NCBI GenBank assembly: GCA_000961845.1
Contig: LADZ01000026.1
Location: forward strand, 1-50,874
DNA from: Flavobacteriales bacterium BRH_c54
GTDB taxonomy: Bacteria > Bacteroidota > Bacteroidia > Flavobacteriales_E > Vicingaceae
DNA length: 50,874 nt
Reading direction: 5' to 3'
The notes beneath the pieces are model-generated. The model did no database searches and was not told the origin of the DNA. It worked only from the letters and a program-made list of their open reading frames with translations. Every line of letters begins with the position of its first letter. Positions within the stretch are counted from its first letter, which is position 1. Both the position numbers and the translations under genes were made by a program. Positions 28,879 through 38,032 of the stretch are shown here, piece by piece.

Positions 28879-28946
28879 AAACGACCATGACTAAAAATTT
28901 ACTCCCACAAGAGAAATAATGTCAAGGGAAGTTACATCTGACAGAT
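28879..28946 (+). other. Conserved leader element, copy 2 (upstream of the DUF4412 lipoprotein gene)
   Basis: Similar to 24532-24597 over its whole length with a single one-base gap. Both hairpin positions are kept: CTC/GAG (28902-28904 with 28911-28913) and GTTACATCTGAC (28931-28942), where an A to G change keeps a T-G pair. A 10-codon open frame starts at 28887. The first start codon of copy 1 is ACG here. Confidence 0.5.
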
Positions 28947-28999
28947 TTAATAAAATAAAAAACAGATGAAAAAGAATTAAAAAACACAGCGTTTTTGGT

Positions 29000-29689
29000 A
29001 TGCTTAAAATACATTTTTATTTACTTCTTTTTGGTGTAATTGTTCTTTCTTCTTGTAAAGATAGTGTTTCAGACAAGTCCGAAGGTGTTATAGAGTACAA
29101 AGTAACTTATCCTAAAATGGATAAAACCAATTTTATGTTGGATTTTATGCCTAAGGAAATGAGAATGTATTTTAAAGACAACAAATACATTACTACCGTT
29201 TCTGCTGGGATGGGAACCTTTAAAACAGAATTTGTGTGCGACCAAGCAACAGATGAGTTCTTTCAGTTGGTAAAACTTATTAATAAAAAATATGTGTTGA
29301 GATTAACAGGAAAAGAAATTCCTAACACTCTTAAAAATCTTCCTGAATACCAGATAGAATTTGTAGATGAGTACAAAGAAATTTTAGGATATGTATGTAA
29401 AAAAGCCATTGTAACGGTAAAAAATGAAACGAATGATGCTTTTACTGTGTTTTACACTAAAGATATTAATATAGAAAACCCCAACTGGTGTAATCAATTT
29501 GCTCCAATAGATGGAGTAATGTTAGAATATCAGTACGATAAGTACGATATTTGCATGCGCTTTGAAGCAAAAAAAGTAAAATTTGAAAAAGTAAAAGACA
29601 ACGTTTTTGAAATCCCTTCTGAATATAAAGCAGTTACTTTTGACGAAATGGAACAAGAAATGACTGAAATCTTTGATAGTTTCAAATAA
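29000..29689 (+). CDS. DUF4412-like lipoprotein
   Basis: A 229-residue protein with a lipoprotein signal (LLLFGVIVLSSC, Cys20 being the likely lipidated residue). The mature domain is beta-rich with MPKEMRMYF, EILGYVCKKAIVTV, FTVFYTKDI and a C-terminal FEIPSEYKAVTFDEME. These blocks recur in the next gene (MPKEM, AGYTCKKAEIT, FTIPSDYESMTEEE), so the two are tandem paralogues of the DUF4412 / GLPGLI-like type. Function is unknown; the location is the envelope. It has a long leader with a conserved element. Confidence 0.78.
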   Translation: MLKIHFYLLLFGVIVLSSCKDSVSDKSEGVIEYKVTYPKMDKTNFMLDFMPKEMRMYFKDNKYITTVSAGMGTFKTEFVCDQATDEFFQLVKLINKKYVLRLTGKEIPNTLKNLPEYQIEFVDEYKEILGYVCKKAIVTVKNETNDAFTVFYTKDINIENPNWCNQFAPIDGVMLEYQYDKYDICMRFEAKKVKFEKVKDNVFEIPSEYKAVTFDEMEQEMTEIFDSFK

Positions 29690-29714
29690 ATATTAACCTT
29701 ATAAATCAATTAAG

Positions 29715-30359
29715 ATGAAAAAAATTCTATTAACCAGTTTAGCGACTTTAGCAATTACTTTCAGTGTAATAGCTCAAAAATCTTTTGAAGGAACTGTAAA
29801 TTTTGGTATTACTTATACCGATATGCCAGATGAAATGAAACAATATGAGTCAATGATGCCAAAAGAAATGACGCTTAAAATTAAAGGTGATAAAAGCAGA
29901 ATGGAACAGAACTCCGCTATGGGCTCTACAACTACCATTACAGATGATAAAGCTAAAAAAGTTACCATTTTAATGAATATGATGGGTCAGAAAATAGCCA
30001 TGGAACAAAATACTTCTGACGATAAAGAAAAAGTAGATCCTAAAATTAACTATTTAGAAGGAACTAAAAAAATTGCAGGTTATACGTGTAAAAAAGCTGA
30101 AATAACCCACCCTGATATGGAGGAGGCTATGATAGTTTACTATACTGAAGAAATTTCAGGAACTAAAACCAACACTCAATTTAAAGGGCTAAAAGGTTTT
30201 TTAATGGAATACACTGTTGAAAATCAAGGTATGACGATGACTATTGCTGCTAAAGAAGTAAAAGAAGAAAAAATTTCTAATGCAGAATTTACCATTCCTT
30301 CCGATTACGAAAGTATGACAGAGGAAGAATTTAAAAAACAAATGGGAGGAGGTCAATAG
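29715..30359 (+). CDS. DUF4412 secreted protein
   Basis: A 214-residue protein with a cleavable signal peptide ending VIAQ (about 20) and no lipobox. It is Met- and Lys-rich, with MPKEMTLKIKGDKSRMEQ, IAGYTCKKAEITHPD and IPSDYESMTEEEFKKQMGG. It is a paralogue of the preceding lipoprotein, 25 bases downstream. It should be periplasmic; its role is unknown. The stop codon lies inside the loop and arm of the terminator that ends the transcript. Confidence 0.82.
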   Translation: MKKILLTSLATLAITFSVIAQKSFEGTVNFGITYTDMPDEMKQYESMMPKEMTLKIKGDKSRMEQNSAMGSTTTITDDKAKKVTILMNMMGQKIAMEQNTSDDKEKVDPKINYLEGTKKIAGYTCKKAEITHPDMEEAMIVYYTEEISGTKTNTQFKGLKGFLMEYTVENQGMTMTIAAKEVKEEKISNAEFTIPSDYESMTEEEFKKQMGGGQ

Positions 30360-30373
30360 ACCTCCTTTTTTTT
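30347..30373 (+). terminator. Strong intrinsic terminator overlapping the DUF4412 stop codon
   Basis: AGGAGGTC (30347-30354), loop AATA and GACCTCCT (30359-30366) followed by eight T. The TAG stop occupies 30357-30359, so the 5' arm is coding sequence. Confidence 0.9.
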
Positions 30374-30416
30374 ATGTTTATTCACAATCAATTGTTATTT
30401 ATTAGCGTTCTTTCGG

Positions 30417-30447
30417 TTAGTAAACGCCTTACTAATGTATAAATTTG
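30417..30447 (+). promoter_or_regulatory. ftsK promoter -7 element with an adjacent dyad
   Basis: TAAATTTG (30440-30447) matches TAnnTTTG and lies 24 bases before the ATG. A perfect dyad TTAGTAA/TTACTAA (30417-30423, 30429-30435) sits between the expected -33 and -7 positions and could be an operator. Confidence 0.45.
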
Positions 30448-30471
30448 TTAGTTGATACCGTAAAGAACAAA

Positions 30472-32946
30472 ATGGCAGTTAATCAGTTTAAAAAAAATAT
30501 TAAAGAAAAAAACGAACCTAAATCGACCCCTAAAAAAGAGCGAAAAATTGGTCGATTTTCTTTTTTCAGCAACATTAGCAATAAGCTTAAAAATATTGTG
30601 CAAAATGAAAAATTAGCACAAATTACAGGCCTGTTGTTATTGGTTTTTTCTGTCTTTTTATTATTGGCATTTTCATCCTACCTGTTTACTTGGAAAGCCG
30701 ACCAAAATTTAATTATAAACCACTGGGATAACCCTGAAATACAAGCTGAAAACTGGTTAGGTAAATTAGGTGCTTATGCGGCACATCAGTTTATTTTTAA
30801 TGCATTCGGAGTAGCTTCCTTTTTGTTTTGCTTTTTGTTTTTTATTGTAGGGTTTAAAGCACTTTTTAAAATAAAACTGGTTCCGTTTAATAAGGCTTTT
30901 GCTTATTCTTTGTTTACTATTGTTTGGTTGTCAGTAGTATTAGCCTATATTTTTAAAAGCTACCCCATTTTAGGAGGAACTTTTGGATTTCAATCTACTG
31001 TTTGGCTTACCAGTATTGTAGGAAGTGTTGGTGTTGGCTTACTTTTATTCCTTTCATTATTAATATTTATAGTGCTAAATTTTAATGTTTCATTTAAACT
31101 TCCTCAATTAGAAAAAATAATGGAAGATGATTTAGAAAGCCCCTCAGAAGAAGAATCTGCGGATGAAATAGACTTGATTCATGAGGCCGCATTAAACGAA
31201 GTGGAAGAAGAAAATAATAATGAAGAAGAAGCAACTCCAGTTAGTTTAGATGAAGCTCCTGAAGAACTTCCTGAAATTGAAGAAGAGGAAACTGAAAGTA
31301 TTCCTCTTTCAACAGACATTCCTGAAATAGAAGAGAAAAAAGACGGAGAAGTAAAGTTTTCTGTAGAGGAAGCCAAACCAGACGAAAAAACGCTTTCAGA
31401 AGAAGAACTAAACCAAAAAGCCAAAGATTTTGGAGAATATGACCCAACACTTGATTTAGCTTCATTTAAAATGCCTCCTATTGAGTTACTAAAAGACTTT
31501 GGAACTAGTCAACAAACAGTAACTAAAGAAGAATTAGAAGCCAATAAAAATAAAATTTTAGAAACGCTTTCTAACTACAATATTGAAATTACGAGCATAA
31601 AAGCTACTATTGGACCAACAGTAACATTGTATGAAATTATCCCTGCTCCTGGCATTAGAATTTCTAAAATTAAAAATTTAGAAGATGATATTGCGCTTAG
31701 TTTGGCAGCATTAGGAATTAGAATTATTGCTCCAATTCCGGGTAAAGGAACTATTGGTATTGAGGTGCCAAACCAAAATCCTGAAATTGTTTCCATGCGT
31801 TTAGCAATTGCTTCCGATAGATTTCAAAATGCAAAAATGGAGCTTCCTGTGGTAATGGGAAAAACCATTACCAACGAAAACTTTGTTTTTGATTTGGCTA
31901 AAATGCCTCACTTACTTATGGCTGGAGCTACCGGACAAGGAAAATCGGTTGGTTTAAATGCTGTTTTAACTTCTTTATTATATAAAAAACATCCATCGCA
32001 ATTGAAGTTTGTTTTGGTAGATCCTAAAAAAGTAGAGCTTACACTTTACAACAAAATAGAACGCCATTATTTAGCAAAATTACCCGATACCGATGAAGCA
32101 ATTATTACTGATAATCAGAAAGTAATCAACACACTAAATTCGTTGTGTATTGAAATGGATAATCGTTACGAGTTACTTAAAAATGCACAAGTAAGAAATA
32201 TTGTGGAATACAATAGTAAATTTATTGCTCGAAAACTAAATCCAAATGACGGACACAAGTTTTTACCTTACATCGTATTGGTTATTGATGAGTTTGCCGA
32301 CTTAATAATGACAGCAGGTAAAGAAGTAGAAACACCAATTGCTCGTTTGGCTCAATTGGCAAGAGCTATTGGTATTCATTTAATTATTGCAACTCAACGA
32401 CCTTCAGCCAATATTATTACAGGAATTATAAAAGCTAACTTCCCCGGAAGAATTGCTTTTAGAGTAACTTCTGGAATTGATTCCAGAACTATTTTAGATT
32501 CTAGCGGAGCAGACCAATTAATCGGACGAGGAGATATGCTTATCTCTCAGGGCAACGATTTAACACGTGTACAATGTGCTTTTGTAGATACTCCTGAAGT
32601 AGAAAGAATATGTGATTTTATTGGTGAACAAAGAGGTTATCCAGAAGTCTTTACACTTCCCGAATATGTTGGAGAATCTTCATCAGGCGGCTCAGGAACT
32701 TTTGATAGTGATGATAAAGATGATTTATTTGATGATGCTGCTAGAATGATTGTTCAACATCAACAAGGTTCGGCTTCATTGTTGCAAAGAAAAATGAAAA
32801 TTGGTTACAACCGTGCAGGAAGGCTTATAGATCAATTAGAAGAAGCAGGAATCATTGGTCCTTTTGAAGGAAGTAAAGCTCGACAAGTATTAATGACCGA
32901 CATGAATGCTTTGGAACAGTTTTTGAAAGGTGGTGAGGGAGAATAA
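30472..32946 (+). CDS. ftsK: DNA translocase FtsK
   Basis: An 824-residue septal DNA pump for chromosome segregation. Four membrane helices occupy about 55-205, an acidic Glu-rich linker about 215-325, then the motor with Walker A GATGQGKSVGLNAV (Lys491) and Walker B VLVIDEFADLI, and a C-terminal winged-helix gamma domain (LLQRKMKIGYNRAGRLIDQLE). The ATG at 30472 is used because an upstream TTG at 30445 falls in the promoter. The gene is complete and the LolA-like gene follows after 69 bases with its own promoter. Confidence 0.96.
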   Translation: MAVNQFKKNIKEKNEPKSTPKKERKIGRFSFFSNISNKLKNIVQNEKLAQITGLLLLVFSVFLLLAFSSYLFTWKADQNLIINHWDNPEIQAENWLGKLGAYAAHQFIFNAFGVASFLFCFLFFIVGFKALFKIKLVPFNKAFAYSLFTIVWLSVVLAYIFKSYPILGGTFGFQSTVWLTSIVGSVGVGLLLFLSLLIFIVLNFNVSFKLPQLEKIMEDDLESPSEEESADEIDLIHEAALNEVEEENNNEEEATPVSLDEAPEELPEIEEEETESIPLSTDIPEIEEKKDGEVKFSVEEAKPDEKTLSEEELNQKAKDFGEYDPTLDLASFKMPPIELLKDFGTSQQTVTKEELEANKNKILETLSNYNIEITSIKATIGPTVTLYEIIPAPGIRISKIKNLEDDIALSLAALGIRIIAPIPGKGTIGIEVPNQNPEIVSMRLAIASDRFQNAKMELPVVMGKTITNENFVFDLAKMPHLLMAGATGQGKSVGLNAVLTSLLYKKHPSQLKFVLVDPKKVELTLYNKIERHYLAKLPDTDEAIITDNQKVINTLNSLCIEMDNRYELLKNAQVRNIVEYNSKFIARKLNPNDGHKFLPYIVLVIDEFADLIMTAGKEVETPIARLAQLARAIGIHLIIATQRPSANIITGIIKANFPGRIAFRVTSGIDSRTILDSSGADQLIGRGDMLISQGNDLTRVQCAFVDTPEVERICDFIGEQRGYPEVFTLPEYVGESSSGGSGTFDSDDKDDLFDDAARMIVQHQQGSASLLQRKMKIGYNRAGRLIDQLEEAGIIGPFEGSKARQVLMTDMNALEQFLKGGEGE

Positions 32947-32961
32947 CTCATAAAAATTAAT

Positions 32962-32969
32962 TACATTTG
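32962..32969 (+). promoter_or_regulatory. Probable promoter -7 element of the LolA-like gene
   Basis: TACATTTG is an exact TAnnTTTG match 46 bases upstream of the ATG at 33016; no good -33 TTG is seen. Confidence 0.4.
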
Positions 32970-33015
32970 AATAAATCAAGTAAATTAACGAAATCAATAA
33001 TCTAACTATAACATT

Positions 33016-33657
33016 ATGATCAAAAAATTATCCCTACTATTATTAAGCTTAACCATAACTATTGGCATTTTTGCTCAAGATGATGCTAAAGCCAAAACCA
33101 TTTTAGACAAATTAAGCGATAAGACTAAAAAATATACTTCCATTAAAACTACGTTTGAATACCACATTCACAACAAAACGGAAGGAATAGATGAAAAACA
33201 AACAGGAAGCTTGCAAACAAAAGGCGATAAGTATTATTTATCCATAAAAGGACAAGATGTTTTTTCTGATGGTAAAAGTGTTTATACCTTATTAAAAGAT
33301 GCTGAAGAAGTACACATCAATTCAATTCCAGATGAAAGTGAAGAAGATGCAATAAGTCCTTCAACTATCTTTACTTTATACGAAAAAGGATTCAAGTATA
33401 AATATGCTAAAGAAGAAGGCGGAAATGATGTTATCAACTTGTATCCCAACAAACCTGAAGAAAAATCTTTTCACAGAGTGGAGTTATACATTAATAAAGC
33501 TAAAGGAGAAATCTCTAAAGTAATAGTTTATGGTAAAGATGGTACCAACATGACTTATACCATTAAAACCTTTACACCAAATGTTGCTATTCCTGATGCT
33601 ACTTTTACTTTTGATAAAGCAAAATATGCTAACTATGATGTTATTGATTTACGATAA
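33016..33657 (+). CDS. LolA-like outer-membrane lipoprotein carrier protein
   Basis: A 213-residue protein with a signal peptide ending IFAQ. The LolA-type fold is suggested by AKTILDKLSDKTKKYTSIKTTFEY at the N-terminus (core KYTSIKTTFEY), GSLQTKGDKYYLSIKGQDVFSDGKSVYTL and the C-terminal NVAIPDATFTFDKAKYANYDVIDLR (core PDATFTFD). LolA carries lipoproteins across the periplasm. Bacteroidota have several LolA-like proteins, so this may be the carrier or a relative. The ftsK-lolA order is common in bacteria. Confidence 0.85.
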   Translation: MIKKLSLLLLSLTITIGIFAQDDAKAKTILDKLSDKTKKYTSIKTTFEYHIHNKTEGIDEKQTGSLQTKGDKYYLSIKGQDVFSDGKSVYTLLKDAEEVHINSIPDESEEDAISPSTIFTLYEKGFKYKYAKEEGGNDVINLYPNKPEEKSFHRVELYINKAKGEISKVIVYGKDGTNMTYTIKTFTPNVAIPDATFTFDKAKYANYDVIDLR

Positions 33658-33673
33658 TGTACAATCTATATAT

Positions 33674-33711
33674 AACAAAGAAAGCCACTAAGATTAGTGG
33701 CTTTCTTTGTT
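33674..33711. terminator. Bidirectional terminator between the LolA-like gene and rnhA
   Basis: Perfect 17-base arms (AACAAAGAAAGCCACTA at 33674-33690 and its complement at 33695-33711) with loop AGAT. It is followed by a short T-rich stretch on the plus strand and overlaps the last two bases of rnhA on the minus strand. Confidence 0.85.
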
Positions 33712-34171
33712 ATTCTTGCCCATTCTCATACCCTTCATCCACCAACAACTCCTTACTTTCTGCTGCAGCAACTGCCAACTCATCGCAACGTTCGTTGTAG
33801 AGGTTTCCTGCATGTCCTTTAACCCAATGAAATTTTACATGATGCTTAGGATAGATTTTTAGAAATCGTTGCCACAAATCAATATTTTTTTTGCCTTTAA
33901 AACCTTTTTTCTGCCAACCAAATACCCAGCCTTTTTCTACAGCATCCACCACATATTTAGAGTCAGAAAAAATTTCTACATCTGCTTTTTCTACTTTTAT
34001 AGCTTCCAACGCAATAATTACACTTAACAGTTCCATTCGGTTGTTAGTAGTATTTCTAAAGCCTTCGGAAAGTTCTTTTTTGTGCTTTCCGCTCATCATT
34101 ACCACTCCGTAACCTCCGTTACCTGGATTTCCTTTAGCTGCTCCATCAGTATATATGGTAATTTTTGGCAT
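33710..34171 (-). CDS. rnhA: Ribonuclease HI
   Basis: A 153-residue enzyme that cuts the RNA strand of RNA-DNA hybrids. All catalytic positions are visible: Asp in IYTDGAAKGNPG, Glu in NNRMELLS, Asp in IFSDSKYVV and the C-terminal Asp in ERCDELA, with WVKGHAGN holding the His. The start is two bases after the stop of the MarC gene, so both are in one operon. It ends in a bidirectional terminator. Confidence 0.96.
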   Translation of the reverse strand: MPKITIYTDGAAKGNPGNGGYGVVMMSGKHKKELSEGFRNTTNNRMELLSVIIALEAIKVEKADVEIFSDSKYVVDAVEKGWVFGWQKKGFKGKKNIDLWQRFLKIYPKHHVKFHWVKGHAGNLYNERCDELAVAAAESKELLVDEGYENGQE

Positions 34172-34173
34172 TT

Positions 34174-34758
34174 TTATAATCCTGCGTTACTTCTAAATAA
34201 TTTAACGGCTATTGCCAGTAAAATTACACCAAAAACTTTTCTTAGTACATTTATTCCTCCTTGTCCTAAAATTCGCTCTATAAACTTAGAAGATTTTAAA
34301 ACAATATAGACCATAATAATATTTACCACAATAGCCACAATTATATTCTGAACAGCATATTCTGCTCTTAAAGAAAGTAACGAGGTCATAGTCCCGGCAC
34401 CGGCAATTAACGGAAATGCAATAGGAACAATAGAAGCTGTGCTTTTTCCTCCATTATTTTCTTCTTTATATAAACGTATTCCTAAAATCATTTCTAATGC
34501 TAAAAAGAAAATGATAAACGAACCCGCTATAGCAAATGAGCTTACATCAATGCCTATCAATCCTAAAATAGATTCTCCAACAAAAAGAAACAATATCATT
34601 AAAACCAAAGAAACTAAACTAGCTTTTTCCGATTGAATATGTCCGGTTTTCTGACGTAAATCAATGATAATTGGCACAGAACCAACAATATCAATTACTG
34701 CAAAAAGAATCATAGTTGCCGTAGCAATTTCTTTAAAATTAAAATAGCTAAATAACAT
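34174..34758 (-). CDS. MarC-family integral membrane protein
   Basis: A 194-residue protein with about six membrane helices. Typical blocks are FAVIDIVGSVPIIIDLRQKTG near the N-terminus (core VIDIVGSVPIIIDL), FIIFFLALEMILG and VPIAFPLIAGAGTMTSLLSL. The family was once linked to multiple antibiotic resistance, a role since withdrawn; its transport substrate is unknown. It is the first gene of a two-gene operon with rnhA. Confidence 0.92.
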   Translation of the reverse strand: MLFSYFNFKEIATATMILFAVIDIVGSVPIIIDLRQKTGHIQSEKASLVSLVLMILFLFVGESILGLIGIDVSSFAIAGSFIIFFLALEMILGIRLYKEENNGGKSTASIVPIAFPLIAGAGTMTSLLSLRAEYAVQNIIVAIVVNIIMVYIVLKSSKFIERILGQGGINVLRKVFGVILLAIAVKLFRSNAGL

Positions 34759-34794
34759 AAGGTTAAATCATTAGATTGTTTAACAAAAAGTCGG

Positions 34795-34802
34795 CAAAAG
34801 TA
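34795..34802 (-). promoter_or_regulatory. Probable promoter -7 element of the marC-rnhA operon
   Basis: Minus-strand TACTTTTG is an exact TAnnTTTG match 36 bases upstream of the ATG at 34758; no clear -33 TTG at the ideal distance. Confidence 0.45.
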
Positions 34803-34918
34803 AGCTTAACACTTAAATAAAACGTGTGTTTTCTTATAAGAACATTGTTAAGATTTAGTTAAACTTTTGTAACGCTAAATACCAATAAGGAAACGAAGTC
34901 TTCAGGGGGTGTTTAAAA

Positions 34919-36364
34919 CTAATAACTAACCACCTTCAATTTATCATCATCTAACCTAATTCTAAGCCAGTTTTGAAGAGAAGTTTTCTTAGTTTGTCTA
35001 ATTTTGGTGTCCATATCAGGATTCCATTTTACTAAAATAGTGGTTGAAGTATCTTGTTTATTGCTAAAATTGGTATAAATCGTTTTTCCTACCTCCATTC
35101 CTATCACATCTTCATATTGCATTTTTACTTCTTTAGATAAAGATGTAAAAGGAATCTTGCTAAAACCCATTTTATTGATTTCGTTTTCTAATAATTTTAT
35201 TTTTGCATCTTTATCTTCAATAGTTTCTTGGTTTTTTTTATATATTTCTTCAATAATTCCCGATTTTACTTCAGAAGTAAGTCTGTTTGCTAATTCATTT
35301 GAATTATCTTCAGACTGATAAACTTTTAGTTCGGCATTTTTTAAATTATAACTCAACATTTTTTTAGTCAACATTTTTTTAGTTTCACCGGAAATAGGTT
35401 TACCTATTAAATAAACTTCAATCAAAGGGTTTCCTTCTTCAGTAGTATAGTTTACTTTTTTGTTAATTACTTCACTTTCTGCAAATTCAAAATTTTCTAC
35501 TATAAACTTTTCTGCATTACTTTTAAAAATACTTTCTTGTATAGATTTCCAAAAAGTGTAAGAGCTAGGCAAAATAATAATGATAGTAAAAATCCAAATA
35601 AATCTGGTTACTTTTTTTTGTTTAGCCTTATCAATATAAGAGGTTAATGGGAATCTTAAATATTTAACTACCAACCATGTAGATAAAATAATAAATACGG
35701 AGTTGATAATAAACAAGTAAAAAGCTCCAAAGAAAAAGCTCCAATTAGCATTGGCTAAACCATAACCAGCAGTACATAAAGGTGGCATTAAGGCAGTAGC
35801 AATAGCAACCCCATAAATAGTACTTGCAATTGTACCTTTTTTTGTTTTAGCAACAATAAGAGCAACCCCACCAAATACAGCAACTAATACATCTAATGAT
35901 GTAGGTCTTGTTCTGGCTATTAATTCCGATTGCACCTCACCTAAAGGAGTAAGTAAAAAATAAATTGTAGAAACTACCACACTAATTAATACAGCTGTTC
36001 CTAAACTTATTAAAGATCTTTTTAGCATCTTTAAATTGTTGATGCCTATAGCTAAACCAATTCCAACAATCGGTCCCATTAGTGGAGAAATAAGCATGGC
36101 TCCAATAACTACTGCTGTTGAGTTCACATTTAAGCCAATGGAGGCAATAGCAATAGAAGCTCCTAAAATCCATATATTTACCCCTTTAAAATCAATATCA
36201 TTCCTAATGGCCTCAATTGATCCTTCTACATCAACGCCTTCTCTAATACTTATTACGTCTTTAAGGTATTTTATTAGTAATACAAACGAACGCAAAAAAC
36301 TAAATTTCAACTCCTTGTTGTCAGTAGCAGTTTCATTTGCCGAATTATTTTCTTGATTTTCCAT
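34919..36364 (-). CDS. DUF389 (TIGR00341-like) membrane protein
   Basis: A 481-residue protein. After a cytoplasmic N-terminus, about 65-275 holds several membrane helices with the DUF389 signature VVIGAMLISPLMGPIVGIGL and IATALMPPLCTAGYGLA. The C-terminal 200 residues are soluble with a coiled-coil-like stretch (KKNQETIEDKDAKIKLLEN). The family is widespread and its function unknown; transport is assumed. It stands alone on the minus strand and diverges from the carboxylase gene. Confidence 0.9.
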   Translation of the reverse strand: MENQENNSANETATDNKELKFSFLRSFVLLIKYLKDVISIREGVDVEGSIEAIRNDIDFKGVNIWILGASIAIASIGLNVNSTAVVIGAMLISPLMGPIVGIGLAIGINNLKMLKRSLISLGTAVLISVVVSTIYFLLTPLGEVQSELIARTRPTSLDVLVAVFGGVALIVAKTKKGTIASTIYGVAIATALMPPLCTAGYGLANANWSFFFGAFYLFIINSVFIILSTWLVVKYLRFPLTSYIDKAKQKKVTRFIWIFTIIIILPSSYTFWKSIQESIFKSNAEKFIVENFEFAESEVINKKVNYTTEEGNPLIEVYLIGKPISGETKKMLTKKMLSYNLKNAELKVYQSEDNSNELANRLTSEVKSGIIEEIYKKNQETIEDKDAKIKLLENEINKMGFSKIPFTSLSKEVKMQYEDVIGMEVGKTIYTNFSNKQDTSTTILVKWNPDMDTKIRQTKKTSLQNWLRIRLDDDKLKVVSY

Positions 36365-36473
36365 AGGAATAACGTTTTTTCTTAGTTGACTAAATTACCA
36401 TTTCCCTCCATATATTCATTTGGATTTTTTATTTTTACATCAAATTTTTTTGACCTAAAATAATAACTATCCT

Positions 36474-38015
36474 ATGAAAGAAAAACTAGATCTATTAAAT
36501 AAGAAAATTGAAGAAGCTAAGTTAGGTGGAGGTGAAGACAGGATTGCTGCTCAACATAAAAAAAGAAAACTTACTGCCAGAGAAAGAATACATTTTTTAT
36601 TAGATGAAGGTTCTTTTGAAGAAATAGGGATGTTTGTGATGCACCGTTCTACCAATTTTGATTTAGCAGAACAAAAATATCTAGGTGATGGAGTAGTTAC
36701 TGGTTATGGAACTATTCATGGGCGATTAGTATATGTTTTTTCTCAAGATTTCACCGTTTTAGGAGGTTCATTAGCTGAAGCTTATGCTGAAAAAATTTGT
36801 AAAGTAATGGATTTAGCAATAAAAAATGGAGCTCCGGTAATTGGATTAAACGATTCGGGAGGTGCTAGAATTCAAGAAGGTGTTGTTTCTTTAGCCGGTT
36901 ATGCCGATATTTTTTATAGAAATACCATGGCAAGTGGCGTTATTCCTCAACTATCAGCTATTATGGGACCTTGTGCAGGTGGAGCTGTTTACTCTCCGGC
37001 TCTAACAGATTTTATTATGATGGTGGAAAACACATCATATATGTTTGTCACAGGACCAAATGTAGTAAAAACAGTTACACACGAAGAAGTTACTTCTGAA
37101 GAATTAGGAGGTGCATCTGCTCATTCTATAAAATCAGGTGTTACCCATTTAACTTATGCTAATGAAGTAGCTTGTATCAATGGAATTAAAACTTTACTTT
37201 CTTATATGCCTCAAAACTGTGAGGATGATGCTCCTTCTATTCCTTATGAAGCAGCAGATGAAAGTCGTTTAGCATTGAATGATATTATTCCTGAAAACCC
37301 CAACCAACCTTACGATATTAAAGATGTAATTAACAATACTGTTGATACGGATACTTTTTACGAAATTCAAAAAGATTTTGCAGAAAATATTGTAGTTGGT
37401 TTTGCTCGTCTAGCTGGAAAATCAATTGGAATTGTTGCTAATCAGCCGGCATTTTTAGCTGGTGTATTGGATATAAAATCATCTCAAAAAGCAGCTCGTT
37501 TTGTTCGTTTTTGTGATTCTTTTAACATTCCCTTATTAGTTTTTGAAGATGTTCCTGGCTTTTTACCTGGTACTGACCAAGAATGGAATGGAATTATTAC
37601 CAATGGAGCAAAATTATTGTATGCTTTCTGCGAAGCAACTGTTCCGAGAATTACGGTAATTACCAGAAAAGCTTATGGAGGAGCTTATGATGTAATGAAC
37701 TCTAAACACATTGGTGCCGACATGAATTTTGCATGGCCAACTGCAGAAATTGCTGTAATGGGAGCGAAAGGAGCAGCAGAAATTATCTTTAAAAAAGAAA
37801 TTGCCGCAGCAGAAAATCCTGAAGAAAAATTAAAAGAAAAAGAAGCAGAATATGCTGAAATGTTTGCTAACCCCTACAACGCTGCTGCAAGAGGTTATGT
37901 AGATGAGGTTATTCGTCCCGACCAAACTAGAGAAAAGCTAATAAAAGCATTTAAAATGCTCGAAAATAAAGTAGCTTCTTTACCCAAAAAGAAACATGGC
38001 AATATTCCTTTGTAA
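36474..38015 (+). CDS. Acyl-CoA carboxylase carboxyltransferase (beta) subunit
   Basis: A 513-residue carboxyltransferase of the propionyl/acetyl-CoA carboxylase type that moves CO2 from biotin to an acyl-CoA. Both crotonase-like halves are complete: [29 protein letters not shown] and [17 protein letters not shown] in the first, and [31 protein letters not shown] and [15 protein letters not shown] in the second. It is most like PccB. The biotin carboxylase/biotin carrier subunit is not in the window. It heads a plus-strand run with a thiolase 17 bases downstream. Confidence 0.93.
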   Translation: MKEKLDLLNKKIEEAKLGGGEDRIAAQHKKRKLTARERIHFLLDEGSFEEIGMFVMHRSTNFDLAEQKYLGDGVVTGYGTIHGRLVYVFSQDFTVLGGSLAEAYAEKICKVMDLAIKNGAPVIGLNDSGGARIQEGVVSLAGYADIFYRNTMASGVIPQLSAIMGPCAGGAVYSPALTDFIMMVENTSYMFVTGPNVVKTVTHEEVTSEELGGASAHSIKSGVTHLTYANEVACINGIKTLLSYMPQNCEDDAPSIPYEAADESRLALNDIIPENPNQPYDIKDVINNTVDTDTFYEIQKDFAENIVVGFARLAGKSIGIVANQPAFLAGVLDIKSSQKAARFVRFCDSFNIPLLVFEDVPGFLPGTDQEWNGIITNGAKLLYAFCEATVPRITVITRKAYGGAYDVMNSKHIGADMNFAWPTAEIAVMGAKGAAEIIFKKEIAAAENPEEKLKEKEAEYAEMFANPYNAAARGYVDEVIRPDQTREKLIKAFKMLENKVASLPKKKHGNIPL

Positions 38016-38032
38016 AAATTAAAAATATAGAA

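Noticed and set aside
31179-31465. Minus-strand open frames opposite the ftsK linker
   Set aside because: Serine- and leucine-rich shadows of the Glu-rich coding strand.
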